Source: a virus | Reading direction: 5' to 3' (one strand) | DNA: 64,000 nt | IMG/VR virus record: IMGVR_UViG_3300005856_000023 | Coordinates: 1-64,000 of that record | Shown here: positions 44,784 to 53,872 of the stretch, piece by piece | Position numbering within the stretch: position 1 is the stretch's first letter | Layout: every line of letters starts with the position of its first letter | Translations under genes and position numbers: made by a program | The notes under the pieces: model-generated | Seen by the model: the letters and a program-made list of their open reading frames with translations, nothing else | What the model was told of the DNA's origin: nothing | Databases searched by the model: none

Positions 44784-46817
44784 TTAACGTCTGGGAATTC
44801 CAGCAACTCTACTCAAATCTACTAATTCCCACTTACCATTATAATATTCAAAAACAGCTATATGAAAGTGATGTCCTGTAGACAGTCTGGATATGTATTT
44901 TGTTCCACTTATTTCATAATGTTTCATATCAACTATAACTATTTTACCATCACTGGTTTTTGCTTGTAATATGTAGTTTGCATCACTAGAACCAAAAGAA
45001 CAAATACCAAAATAGCGCCTTATTCTATTTGTAATATCTGTTCCCATATCTATTTTTGCACTTCCAGTTGGTATATCAGTACCTGCATGATGTCCTAGAC
45101 CAGGTCTTGCATCTAATGGAACTGATGATGCAAATCTGAATCTGTTGTCATATAGTATGCTAGGTATTTGAGATATTAAACTGGATGCACTATATTGTGT
45201 TGTTACAATATCTCCGTCACAGTACAATGAAACTTCATCCAAACATAATCTACCAGAACGACTAAGTTGTTGTTGTAATTGCTTACGTACATTATCATCT
45301 TCTGTAAGTTCCCACCTGTTATTTCTCAGAATGTAGGTTGTTATGCGACCTCTTTCATACTTTACCTTAACTGGAACTTGTTCTCCATTGATAATTACAT
45401 AATTATTACATCCGGTTGTTTTTATTGGTTTTCGTGTTTTTGCATTTGGTTTGGTATAAGTATCTTTTTTTGGTGGAGCAATCGGTCCAGTAGCTCCAGT
45501 TCCTGTTTCAATATTCAATCTATCCTTTGTTAGAGTCTTCAAAATTGGATGACCCATTGCTAACAGAATCTCTCTAGACTGAAATTCATTATCTAGTTCA
45601 GATATATTTTGCTCTAAAACATACTTAATGGGATCAAAGAAATATGCTCCGGTAAATAGTGGTGAAGTCGGTTGAGCAAGATACTTGAGATCCTTAGTTG
45701 CAACAACTATGTTTGCTATATCAGAGACAGTTAAGTTGATAGTTACTTTTTTAGGCCATCCGTTAGCAAAAGTTTCTTTGCTTGTTTGTAAATTAAAATC
45801 TGTTATAATTCCTAATGGTATGAATATTTTACCAGGAACTAAGAGTGTAACATAGTGAGGTTCACCAGCAAATAATTGAGAATAGTTTTGTAATATGGCT
45901 AATATATCTTTAATTAACCTATTTGTTGCTTCAAATCTATTTAGATAGTCAGGTCCAGCTTGTTGCAAAGTCATACCTGTTAGATACAAAGATGGAACAA
46001 ATATATTCTCGTAAAATTGTCTAGCAGAATTTGCTACCAAAGTTATTGTTATCGAGCATTGACAATTGTAAGAGGTAGATGTATACACTCTTGGTAGTTG
46101 TATGTTTTTAATTAACTTGGATAACAGTATGGCTAGAGTTGCTGTTTCCATAAGAGTTTCAGGTAGATTAGTTAGTATATTTGATGTTGGTTCATTTGTT
46201 GTAGTTGATTTATTAATTCCAATTAAATCGGTTATAGATTTTGCAAGACTACTACCTAGATAAACTGATATACCATATTGTCTGAGCAACTGAACAAACC
46301 GTTCATCTAGATCTAATTCAGAATCGCTATAACGATTAGTTATTGTCTGACTAATATCTACATCATCAGCTAAAAATCCTACCAAAACAGATTGCCTCAA
46401 GCTACTAACCAATTTATTAACATCAACTCCTCTTATTACATCCATTGTATCAAATCTTTTAAGTTTTTCTGAATTACCGGATAATGATAATATATACTGA
46501 GCAATTTTATCGTTATAATATCTGGCTCTGCCTCCAACAGACCTAATAAGCTTGTAAAATTCAAATACGTTGCTAGCAGATAGTTTAACTTTAGTTTTGT
46601 TCAAATCCAACGCTGTTAACAAACCGATCAGTAGAATTGATTGTATAGTTGTTAGTTGTCCTAAATTTATGTTTATAGGATCTAAGGGAAGTAAGTAACA
46701 AATGTCACTTGTTATAATTGTATCTTTATAAACTTGACTCATTAATACATCTGTATTTGAAGTCACATCTTTTCCGAAAACAGTGATAGTTCCATATCTG
46801 CTTTTTAGGGTGTACAT
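44784..46817 (-). CDS. large tail/baseplate protein with C-terminal M23-type peptidase-like domain
   Basis: 677 aa from the ATG at 46817 (class 2: AAGC, 10 nt); a TTG eight codons upstream is rejected. The C-terminal ~110 residues carry GLGHHAGTDIPTG (576-585) and STGHHFHIAVFE (647-658), matching the H-x-x-x-D and H-x-H zinc ligands of M23 (LytM) endopeptidases. Around residues 340-400, LVPGKIFIPLGIITDFNLQT and KKVTINLTVSDI resemble hub/baseplate proteins that carry LysM-like folds. It probably forms the tail tip and cuts peptidoglycan crosslinks at entry. First ~250 residues are helical and unrecognised. Confidence 0.7.
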   Translation of the reverse strand: MYTLKSRYGTITVFGKDVTSNTDVLMSQVYKDTIITSDICYLLPLDPININLGQLTTIQSILLIGLLTALDLNKTKVKLSASNVFEFYKLIRSVGGRARYYNDKIAQYILSLSGNSEKLKRFDTMDVIRGVDVNKLVSSLRQSVLVGFLADDVDISQTITNRYSDSELDLDERFVQLLRQYGISVYLGSSLAKSITDLIGINKSTTTNEPTSNILTNLPETLMETATLAILLSKLIKNIQLPRVYTSTSYNCQCSITITLVANSARQFYENIFVPSLYLTGMTLQQAGPDYLNRFEATNRLIKDILAILQNYSQLFAGEPHYVTLLVPGKIFIPLGIITDFNLQTSKETFANGWPKKVTINLTVSDIANIVVATKDLKYLAQPTSPLFTGAYFFDPIKYVLEQNISELDNEFQSREILLAMGHPILKTLTKDRLNIETGTGATGPIAPPKKDTYTKPNAKTRKPIKTTGCNNYVIINGEQVPVKVKYERGRITTYILRNNRWELTEDDNVRKQLQQQLSRSGRLCLDEVSLYCDGDIVTTQYSASSLISQIPSILYDNRFRFASSVPLDARPGLGHHAGTDIPTGSAKIDMGTDITNRIRRYFGICSFGSSDANYILQAKTSDGKIVIVDMKHYEISGTKYISRLSTGHHFHIAVFEYYNGKWELVDLSRVAGIPRR

Positions 46818-46860
46818 AAGCTGACTTGCTTGTTGTTTCAATTAAACGATAACAAAAAAA

Positions 46861-47289
46861 CTACATAACTACCTGAGCAATATAATCTACTCCATTAATT
46901 TTTACTCTCACTTCATAAAATGGTAGAGCATCAGATTGAGTTACTGCATTCACTTGATCATAGATAACATACTCATTTGTTGTTGGATCTTTAAGCAAAT
47001 ACTTTAAATTTAATTCCAGACTTTCAATTAGTAATAAGAGTTCGCGAGCTTCTGTTTCACTTAAACCATAATTAATCATGTTACGAACTATATCCTCTCT
47101 AAAATCATTAAGTGAAGGATAATGAGTTTTACCAAGCAAATTGTATAAATAACTACCTCCAGTTAAATCTATTATAAAAGCATTTTTTGGAAAACTTAAT
47201 GTTTTTATGATAAAGTATAATAACTTTAATGCTTTATCATCAATATCTCTTAAAATTGACCCATCATAAATGTTTTGTATTGGAAGCAT
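46861..47289 (-). CDS. unknown late protein (142 aa), possibly gp25-like baseplate wedge
   Basis: Class 2 start (TAGC, 9 nt, ATG), interlocked with the divergent gene at 47297. Size, place beside the M23 tail protein and an IDLTGGSYLYNLLGK segment followed by a helix and a long beta C-terminus recall T4 gp25/phage W proteins (GS.L...LF.), but the EPR motif of that family is absent. Weak assignment. Confidence 0.5.
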   Translation of the reverse strand: MLPIQNIYDGSILRDIDDKALKLLYFIIKTLSFPKNAFIIDLTGGSYLYNLLGKTHYPSLNDFREDIVRNMINYGLSETEARELLLLIESLELNLKYLLKDPTTNEYVIYDQVNAVTQSDALPFYEVRVKINGVDYIAQVVM

Positions 47290-47301
47290 CTACATAATGC
47301 T
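47285..47301. promoter_or_regulatory. interlocked divergent class 2 start region
   Basis: The two ATGs face away and are only 7 bp apart. The plus-strand AGC (47285-47287) overlaps the minus gene's start codon, and the minus-strand AGC (47299-47301) overlaps the plus gene's start codon, so AGCAT...ATGCT serves both. Each AGC-ATG gap is 9 nt. Confidence 0.5.
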
Positions 47302-48352
47302 AGATATTAAGAGAATATATGCCACAGATAATTCAGAGATTACAAACTTATTCAAAAAAGTTCCTTTAAAAAAAGATGAAACTTCTATTATGAAACTTTA
47401 CCAACTAACTTGTAAAGGTTCTGCTTCCGTTGACTATACAGAAACAGAAAAAAATAAATTAACTAGGATACCCATATTTACTTTATCTGTTAATAAAACA
47501 ATTATTTACATTCCAAAGTATGATTTATATAGCGTTGATGTTGTAACTCCTGTTAAACAGCTAGAAGAATATTTTGGAAAGTTTTATGCCAAGTTTTTAG
47601 CAACTCTATCAGATCAAGGAAAAATAGTTATAGTTAGAGATATCGTTTTACCCAGATTTATAGCCGTTCAATGTCTTACGTATGTAGCTGATAGATTTGT
47701 CTTGAATTCACTGCCCAAAATTGTTAGTGACTTATATATCATATCTAAAAGTAAAGATGAAGTCACTGTAGATGCTTTGTTATCTCCGATTAGTAAGATT
47801 AAATTGATGCTTGATATGTATAACAATATCAACAACAGGTTTGATATATTAGTAGAGTATTTATCCAGCAATATTGAAATATTTTTGGAACAAGTCTTGG
47901 AGATGTTTAAATACTTTCTATTTTCACAGAAAGGACTAAATGTTAGTCAAATCAAAGATGAAGTTCACGCTAAAATAATACTTTACATTTTACATCACTT
48001 TATATCTCCATTAATGTTTCCGAATTTGACTGATCAACAAAGAGAACAAATCATAAACAAGTTTTCAAAACGATTGAATTATAAATTTGTTTACAATCCA
48101 AATTACATACCAACGCTGGGAAATCTGTTCTCATCAATATCCAAGTTAGATAAAGAGTTATACTACTATCAAGATGTAACAAGAGTATTTGCTCGTGCCT
48201 ATAAAATACATCCGTATTTGATATGGACTTTAAGTAATATTTATGGTATGTTGCATACTCTTATTGCGAATCAATTCAACATACAAATAATGAAGATACC
48301 TTTGTTATCAAGGTTTATTACCTTACAACTTCCTCTAAAAAGAGGAGAGTAA
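47297..48352 (+). CDS. unknown protein (351 aa), late class
   Basis: ATG at 47297 by class 2 spacing (AGC, 9 nt); an upstream TTG at 47270 would enter the divergent gene. Mostly helical with many Leu, Ile and Phe; no motif recognised. Its last codons form a small hairpin (CCTCT-AAAA-AGAGG) that holds part of the following gene's Shine-Dalgarno, indicating translational coupling. Confidence 0.55.
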   Translation: MLDIKRIYATDNSEITNLFKKVPLKKDETSIMKLYQLTCKGSASVDYTETEKNKLTRIPIFTLSVNKTIIYIPKYDLYSVDVVTPVKQLEEYFGKFYAKFLATLSDQGKIVIVRDIVLPRFIAVQCLTYVADRFVLNSLPKIVSDLYIISKSKDEVTVDALLSPISKIKLMLDMYNNINNRFDILVEYLSSNIEIFLEQVLEMFKYFLFSQKGLNVSQIKDEVHAKIILYILHHFISPLMFPNLTDQQREQIINKFSKRLNYKFVYNPNYIPTLGNLFSSISKLDKELYYYQDVTRVFARAYKIHPYLIWTLSNIYGMLHTLIANQFNIQIMKIPLLSRFITLQLPLKRGE

Positions 48353-48354
48353 AA

Positions 48355-49008
48355 ATGATTTACATAACTTATAAATACAACATGAGACAATCTCCTGCAA
48401 CTAAATCATTAAAACATTTCGAGCAAAGAATATTTGATCGCATACATCAGATCGAGAAAGGATTACTTGAATTACAAATATCTCCTTTGTTTAAGTTTAG
48501 CAAAAATGAGTTTAGATGGCTCTTGTTTTTGGATGTAGAAACCATCACTAAAATTAGAGAACCAAATAAAGGATTAACATTAAAAACTTTCACAGGTAGA
48601 GGCTTACATGTTTTCAATTTTGTTGCTTACAAGATTCGTGATATTATTAAAACTAGACAAATGTTAAAACAAAACGAATGCATAAAAAATAAGATTGATA
48701 TAACAACTACATTAAGAGTAACACCAATGAGATTTTTAGGTTGCTTTTCAACAAAACATAAAATATGGCTACATCCTTATTTAGTTGAACATGATGATTA
48801 CGAACAAATAAAATATCTTGCTTCCAAACCACCAAGTGTGTATTTACAAACAAAATTTGCAAAACAAGTTTGTGATTATTTATCCATATCATATAACAAA
48901 CACGATTTAGATACGTATGCTAGAATAATAGTTGAACCTTTCAAAAAAATTATTAAAAGCGAAAGTAACATTTTGGATATTGTAAATCATATGCTAAATT
49001 GTGTGTAA
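48355..49008 (+). CDS. putative archaeo-eukaryotic primase-like protein (217 aa)
   Basis: Second gene of its transcript: GAGGAG 9 nt before ATG, 2 nt after the previous stop. LLFLDVETITK (about 57-67) is followed by KTFTGRGLHVFNF (about 80-92) and by LRVTPMRFLGCFSTKHKIWLHPYL (120-145). This order, an acidic pair, SG.RG.H, then R..G..H.K....P, is the pattern of archaeo-eukaryotic primase catalytic domains (PriS, primpol). Substitutions (DVE for DxD, TG for SG) reduce certainty. LDVET alone could suggest a DnaQ-type exonuclease, but later Exo motifs are not seen. If correct, the phage has two unrelated primases. Confidence 0.4.
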   Translation: MIYITYKYNMRQSPATKSLKHFEQRIFDRIHQIEKGLLELQISPLFKFSKNEFRWLLFLDVETITKIREPNKGLTLKTFTGRGLHVFNFVAYKIRDIIKTRQMLKQNECIKNKIDITTTLRVTPMRFLGCFSTKHKIWLHPYLVEHDDYEQIKYLASKPPSVYLQTKFAKQVCDYLSISYNKHDLDTYARIIVEPFKKIIKSESNILDIVNHMLNCV

Positions 49009-49028
49009 CAGAGCTAAATTTTTAAAAC

Positions 49029-49472
49029 ATGAGGAGCTTTGCCATACCTAGAAACCTATTGAACATACCTTTTAATGTTGTTTATGCAGATAAATTCATT
49101 ATTTGTAGCATGGAACCCAGTACTAATGATGAAGATAGTCTTCTGATTGCAGGATTAGATTTTACAGAAATTGCTGCTAATAATAAACGAGTAAAATTTT
49201 CCAACTTAGAAAAAGGTTTAAGATTGTATATAGGTAGTTCTTACTATGTTGTTAAGGATATCGTACATGTAAAACAAAATAATCTAGTTCCATTTTACAT
49301 TGCAAAACCATTTATGGAATTTGGAGAATTTAGAATCTTTGGTCCGTTTAGAGTTAATTTAGAAATAACAGAAAACGAAACTGAGGAATATGAAATAGCT
49401 AATCTAAAAATAAGTTTTGAAAAGAAATTTAATTTGTTAGAGGTATTAGATACTAACTTTAAGGTAAATTAG
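49029..49472 (+). CDS. unknown protein (147 aa)
   Basis: Class 1 box (GCTAAATTT) with 7-nt spacing. Beta-rich, acidic, with a KPFMEFGEFRIFGPF segment in the middle. Unknown. It opens a run of four plus-strand class 1 genes up to the MoxR ATPase. Confidence 0.55.
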   Translation: MRSFAIPRNLLNIPFNVVYADKFIICSMEPSTNDEDSLLIAGLDFTEIAANNKRVKFSNLEKGLRLYIGSSYYVVKDIVHVKQNNLVPFYIAKPFMEFGEFRIFGPFRVNLEITENETEEYEIANLKISFEKKFNLLEVLDTNFKVN

Positions 49473-49496
49473 CAAAATTGTCTAAATTTTTTTACA

Positions 49497-49733
49497 ATGA
49501 GGAAAGTGAAAGTTCCAAAGAGAGAATTTCCCAATTTAGATCAATTAATACTCGATTTCATGAATCTACCATCAATTGATAGAGTAAGAAGAATTATGCA
49601 TTGCATGTATAATGTAAATACATGTGATAAAGATACAATGAAAATTGATCCTTATTTAATACCAATGTTTAGAAAATTGAAATCTATGTATCCAACAGTT
49701 AGGGATGAAGTCTTATTAAGAGCAATTCTCTAA
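49497..49733 (+). CDS. unknown small basic protein (78 aa)
   Basis: Class 1 start (TCTAAATTT, 7 nt, ATG). Basic and helical; MHCMYNVNTC holds both Cys. Size and charge would fit a regulator or nucleic-acid-binding protein but nothing specific is seen. Confidence 0.5.
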   Translation: MRKVKVPKREFPNLDQLILDFMNLPSIDRVRRIMHCMYNVNTCDKDTMKIDPYLIPMFRKLKSMYPTVRDEVLLRAIL

Positions 49734-49765
49734 TTTTTTTGCTCAACGATGCTAAATTTATCAAA

Positions 49766-50371
49766 ATGAAAGAATTCTTGAGTATAGCAAAACAATTAGT
49801 AGATTTAACAAAAAATGATTCAATTGCAAATCATTTTACTGAATCTGCAGAGAGAGTATCAAAATACTGGACGGAGATCATGCAATTTGCTATTAATAGA
49901 AAAAATTTTGATTCTGATGCAGAATGTATTAAGCATCTACTAACTATCAAAACTTTTGAGGATAATTTTGAAGATGAAGATGTAAGCATGAACAAAAGCA
50001 AAAATTTGCTATTCGTTGGACCTATTAAAGTATATAGTGTATGTGCTCATCATTATGCTCCCATTATAGGTAATGTCTGGTGTGGATACAAGCCACAAAA
50101 CAAAATCATTGGCTTATCAAAATTATCACGTATTGCTAAACTATATGCAAGACAACCCATTGTACAGGAACTATATACTGATGGACTATTTGATTTGCTA
50201 AAGTATTTTACTGAATCGGACAGAATAGTAGTAATAACTTATATGAGACATTTATGTATGGAGTCTAGAGGAATAAACGATACAAACTCCATAACAACAT
50301 ACTACAAACATAATTTAGATGATGCGGAATTCCAAGCATTACTATCTACAATTAAGTTTGAGAAACCATAA
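49766..50371 (+). CDS. folE: GTP cyclohydrolase I (FolE family)
   Basis: Turns GTP into dihydroneopterin triphosphate, first step of folate, biopterin and 7-deazaguanine synthesis. The zinc site is complete: C93 and H96 (VCAHHYAPI) and C164 (RHLCMESRG). IIGLSKLSRIAKLYARQPIVQE is the standard substrate-loop and helix region. 201 aa, normal length for the catalytic core. Class 1 ATG at 49766; a TTG 27 nt upstream contains the signal and is rejected. With QueD (13311) it gives two of the four enzymes to preQ0. Confidence 0.92.
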   Translation: MKEFLSIAKQLVDLTKNDSIANHFTESAERVSKYWTEIMQFAINRKNFDSDAECIKHLLTIKTFEDNFEDEDVSMNKSKNLLFVGPIKVYSVCAHHYAPIIGNVWCGYKPQNKIIGLSKLSRIAKLYARQPIVQELYTDGLFDLLKYFTESDRIVVITYMRHLCMESRGINDTNSITTYYKHNLDDAEFQALLSTIKFEKP

Positions 50372-50401
50372 CTACCTTACAAGTAATCTAAATTTTTTGT
50401 T

Positions 50402-51460
50402 ATGAGGTTAAGTAGTTTGCTACAAATTAATATTGATCGAATGCTATTGCTAGGACCTCCAGGTATCGGTAAAACATCTATTATTAAGCAGATTGCAATA
50501 TCAGAATCTGAAAAGAGAAATAAAATATTTGTTGATCTGAATGAAAAATTTTCAGCAGATGAGATATTGAAAAATCCAGATAAATACTATGTATACTATA
50601 GGATTATTGCTCCGTATTTTAATAGTGATATCATAGAATTTCCAAAAATTGTTGATGGATATGTTAAATTATTTCCTGTAGAGGTATTTGAAGTATTACA
50701 GAAATGCGAAGGTATACTATTTGTTGATGAGATAACGAATGTTCAAATACCTCATATAAGAACATTGTTCTATTCATTACTTGATTCAAAGGAATTGGGT
50801 AGTCATATAAAATTGAGTCATTTGAAAATTGTAGCGGCTGGGAACAAAATTGAACATTCGGAAGATGCGGAAACATTACCAAAACCATTGAGAAACAGAT
50901 TAATAATTGTTAATGTAGAAGTAGATGCTAATGATTGGCTAAAGTGGTATACATCATCTAATTCATTCAATGAACATGTTGCCGCGTTTATACATGAACA
51001 TCCAGGATATTTGCTATATGATGTTGATCCAAAATATGATGATGGATACACTAATTTTGCATCACCAAGAACATGGGAACGAGTTGGATTATTGCTAAAT
51101 GAAACAAAAGATAATATTGATACAAAAATTAGGAGAGAATTGTTAATGGGATTGTTAGGACCAATTGTAGCTGATAAGTTTGACTCATTCTTAAAATATA
51201 ATGTTGACTATCATAGATTAAAGAATCACTATGAATATTGGAACTCATTACATAGATCACAGAAATTGATGGCAATATTCACGATTGCAGCTAACATCAA
51301 CAAAGAATGGATTAAATTTCTAATGTGGCTAATTGATCATGAACCGGAGATGGTTAAGATTTGTTTGGATAAGGTTAATACAAAACTAGATATGGATATA
51401 GTCAAAGATCTAACAATGCTTAATGTTCAACTATCAAAAAAGATTTCGCTATTGAGATAA
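50402..51460 (+). CDS. MoxR-type AAA+ ATPase
   Basis: Walker A GPPGIGKT at 18-25, Walker B GILFVDEI near 112-119, sensor AAGNK near 142-146 and an arginine-finger segment LPKPLRNRL near 158-166. The compact AAA core without extra domains and the C-terminal helical lid fit the MoxR/RavA branch. MoxR proteins work with VWA partners to insert metals or remodel protein complexes; a VWA partner is encoded at 32867. 352 aa. Full class 1 signal (TTACA, 6 nt, CTAAATTT, 6 nt). The stop overlaps the convergent 127-aa gene by 12 bp. Confidence 0.85.
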   Translation: MRLSSLLQINIDRMLLLGPPGIGKTSIIKQIAISESEKRNKIFVDLNEKFSADEILKNPDKYYVYYRIIAPYFNSDIIEFPKIVDGYVKLFPVEVFEVLQKCEGILFVDEITNVQIPHIRTLFYSLLDSKELGSHIKLSHLKIVAAGNKIEHSEDAETLPKPLRNRLIIVNVEVDANDWLKWYTSSNSFNEHVAAFIHEHPGYLLYDVDPKYDDGYTNFASPRTWERVGLLLNETKDNIDTKIRRELLMGLLGPIVADKFDSFLKYNVDYHRLKNHYEYWNSLHRSQKLMAIFTIAANINKEWIKFLMWLIDHEPEMVKICLDKVNTKLDMDIVKDLTMLNVQLSKKISLLR

Positions 51461-51832
51461 ATTGATCATTTTTTGCTTCCAGAACTCTATTAAATACTTC
51501 TTTTTAAATATGTGATTTCTGCTAGCATACAATTTCAGAGTATTTTTTATAATCCTCATTGTATATAATTTGAGACTAAAATATTTACCATCGGTTAGAT
51601 ACGAGATTAGCAGCCTATCTTTATAGATTTCAGAGCTCATCATTAATTCCTTTAAGCCAAGCCTGGTAAAATTTGATGCTAATTTATCACCTCCGTAAAC
51701 AGGCAATATATCCACATCGTCAATATCATAAAAGTTATCATCTTTTGCATATTTGATTTGATAGAATTTTTTTGCTTTCTCATGTTGTCCAAATAATATG
51801 TGTGCTGATACCTCCTTATGCTGATCTTGCAT
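51449..51832 (-). CDS. unknown protein (127 aa)
   Basis: Full class 1 signal (TTTACA, 6 nt, CTAAATTT, 6 nt). Basic C-terminal half (ASRNHIFKKKYLIEFWKQK) and acidic patch YDIDDVDILPVYGGDK in the middle. Not recognised. Lies between the MoxR ATPase and NrdB. Confidence 0.55.
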   Translation of the reverse strand: MQDQHKEVSAHILFGQHEKAKKFYQIKYAKDDNFYDIDDVDILPVYGGDKLASNFTRLGLKELMMSSEIYKDRLLISYLTDGKYFSLKLYTMRIIKNTLKLYASRNHIFKKKYLIEFWKQKMINLSQ

Positions 51833-51862
51833 AACAAAAAATTTAGTATAATTGTAAAAAAA

Positions 51863-52897
51863 CTACCATCTTAATTCATTTCTCTTTGCATATGTTTGTG
51901 GTTTCTTTTGGAAGAAATCTGTTTTGGTATTGTTTATTGTCCTAAATTGATCAATCCAAGGTAATGGATTCTCTGTTATATGATATATTGGCTTGAAACC
52001 TAATTGAGTTATCCTCAAGTTAGCCAAATATTTTATATACTTCTCAATCAAATCATTGTTTATACCCAATATTTTGTTTTGCGTTACATATTGTCCCCAT
52101 CTAATTTCGTGATATGTAGCAAACTTAAAATATTCAACAATCCATTTCTCAAGTTCTTTAAATACATCCGGTTGCTCCTCTTTTAGGCTAAGTATTATAT
52201 TGCGAAACAATGTAACATGAGTTAACTCGTCTCTGTTTATGTATTTTATTTGTTGAACTGTGTTTAACATTTTGCCTTGTCTACCAAGTGTATAGAAGAA
52301 TGCAAAACCAGAATAGAAGTATAAGCTCTCAAGTACGTAGTTTGCAATAGTAGCTTTAACAAAGTTTTCAATACTTGGATTGAATCTCAAGTTATCATAA
52401 ATTTCAGCTATGACTTTTATACGTTCCTTCAATACTTCATCCTGTCTCCAGTAGTTGTATATTTCATCTGCTTTGATAGGATCTACAACACTTTCAAGTA
52501 TTAGTTGATAGGAATATGAATGTAGTGCTTCCTGAAACTCCTGTGCTGTTATAGCCATATGCAATTCTGGAGCAGTTAAATATCTTGTGAATTCTTTCAA
52601 ATTAACAACTTGAAAACTATCCAAAGCAATTAGAAAGCTTAACGCTAATTCATATGCTCGCTTCTCAGCTTCTGATAGTGATTTCTCATATTGTTTTTTG
52701 TCATCATTCATAGGTATTTCTTCAGGTATCCAAAAGTTGGTAAAGCCCATAGTCTTGTATAGGTCAAAAGCCCACTGATATTTGACGTTATTAAGTTCCA
52801 TAATGTTAGTTGTATTTCCGCCAATGATGCATCTGGCATTAATATTTCTTTCTCCAAATTCGTTAAATATTTTTGTTGGATTTAAATGTTTTTCCAT
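51863..52897 (-). CDS. nrdB: class I ribonucleotide reductase small subunit
   Basis: Provides the radical that lets the large subunit reduce ribonucleotides. Diiron ligands are visible: D93 (LIALDSF), E123 and H126 (FQEALHSYSY), a later Glu, and the INRDELTH pair. Y130, four residues after H126, is at the place of the E. coli radical tyrosine Y122. 344 aa, usual length. The start is the ATG at 52897 by a full class 1 signal; an upstream extension of 22 codons would run through the signal. The large subunit is not in the window. Confidence 0.95.
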   Translation of the reverse strand: MEKHLNPTKIFNEFGERNINARCIIGGNTTNIMELNNVKYQWAFDLYKTMGFTNFWIPEEIPMNDDKKQYEKSLSEAEKRAYELALSFLIALDSFQVVNLKEFTRYLTAPELHMAITAQEFQEALHSYSYQLILESVVDPIKADEIYNYWRQDEVLKERIKVIAEIYDNLRFNPSIENFVKATIANYVLESLYFYSGFAFFYTLGRQGKMLNTVQQIKYINRDELTHVTLFRNIILSLKEEQPDVFKELEKWIVEYFKFATYHEIRWGQYVTQNKILGINNDLIEKYIKYLANLRITQLGFKPIYHITENPLPWIDQFRTINNTKTDFFQKKPQTYAKRNELRW

Positions 52898-52929
52898 AGT
52901 GATAAATTTAGCATAGGTGTAAAAAAATG

Positions 52930-53226
52930 TTAAAACTTCATTCTTCTTAATTTCAAAATACACTTCGGATGTACTTCATGCATGTAAAATTCAACAATTT
53001 TATTCTCTTTTTCCAATTCGCGTGGAATAAATTTTACTGGGACATAAAATAATTTTGGAGTTATTTGTAATTTAATCACATCTGAATTGTAATGTACGAG
53101 ATAGTTGGTATCATTTTTAAATACCATAATTTCAATTGATACAGATCCTGGTATCAATTCTTTCATGACAGCAGAAATTAAATCGTAATTTAGAATTCCT
53201 TCCTTGTCGTATATAAACACTTCCAT
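52930..53226 (-). CDS. unknown small protein (98 aa)
   Basis: Full class 1 signal (TTTACA, 6 nt, CTAAATTT, 6 nt). Beta-rich first 70 residues, basic end (CILKLRRMKF). No family recognised. Lies in a leftward run from the RecA-like protein to NrdB. Confidence 0.55.
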   Translation of the reverse strand: MEVFIYDKEGILNYDLISAVMKELIPGSVSIEIMVFKNDTNYLVHYNSDVIKLQITPKLFYVPVKFIPRELEKENKIVEFYMHEVHPKCILKLRRMKF

Positions 53227-53256
53227 GTTTATAAATTTAGATTGGTTGTAAAAAAA

Positions 53257-53841
53257 TTAAACTAATCTAAATAAACTGTAGCTATCATATCTTCCAATCA
53301 ATATTATATGTTCATCATCTGCATATATGTCGATTACCTCTGGATCAAAGTCAAGTATTGTGTTTAATGGAACTTCTAATTTTGTTTCTGCATCCAGATA
53401 TATTTCTGATTCAAAATCAATCGTTGAACATACTATTTTATCATTTTCAATGTTTACATTCAATCCTTTCATAACAGAAGTTAGTTCATAAACCTTGCTT
53501 AGAATACCTGTATCAATTCTATAGTTGTACACATTGTTGGTATATAGATTTATAATCTTCTTGAGCAAATCATTTTTATCTTCATTTTTCATTACAGTGA
53601 ATTTAAACTTTCCAAAATTTGTTTCAATTACTAACTCATTTGAATCATAATTTACAGCAATGTTTTTGATTGCATCTTTCTCAAGAATTTGTAGTGGAGT
53701 GTAATTAACAATTGAACAGTTGGGTAGAAAATCATTTGCTCCGACTAATACAAAATCATTGTTGTAAGCATACATAATATTATCATCAATTGTAATAAAG
53801 AATGCTCCAATTTTAGTTGCCGTCTTAATGAATTCCTTCAT
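53257..53841 (-). CDS. unknown protein, possibly sliding-clamp-like (194 aa)
   Basis: Class 1 start (TATGCA, 6 nt, CTAAATTT, 6 nt). The chain is a regular series of beta strands with two short helices (VNYTPLQILEKDA; TGILSKVYELTSVMKGL) at matching places in two halves, and short hairpins such as DDNIMYAYNNDFVLVGA and DDEHIILIGRYDSYSLF. This resembles the two-domain DNA clamp fold (T4 gp45). There is no sequence signature, so this is a structural guess; it sits beside the recombinase gene. Confidence 0.5.
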   Translation of the reverse strand: MKEFIKTATKIGAFFITIDDNIMYAYNNDFVLVGANDFLPNCSIVNYTPLQILEKDAIKNIAVNYDSNELVIETNFGKFKFTVMKNEDKNDLLKKIINLYTNNVYNYRIDTGILSKVYELTSVMKGLNVNIENDKIVCSTIDFESEIYLDAETKLEVPLNTILDFDPEVIDIYADDEHIILIGRYDSYSLFRLV

Positions 53842-53872
53842 TTTAATAAATTTAGCCTGGTTGCATAAAAAA

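Noticed and set aside
48355-49008. DnaQ-type exonuclease suggested by LDVET
   Set aside because: The following Exo II and Exo III motifs are not found; the later GRGLH and R..G....KH segments fit a primase-type fold better.
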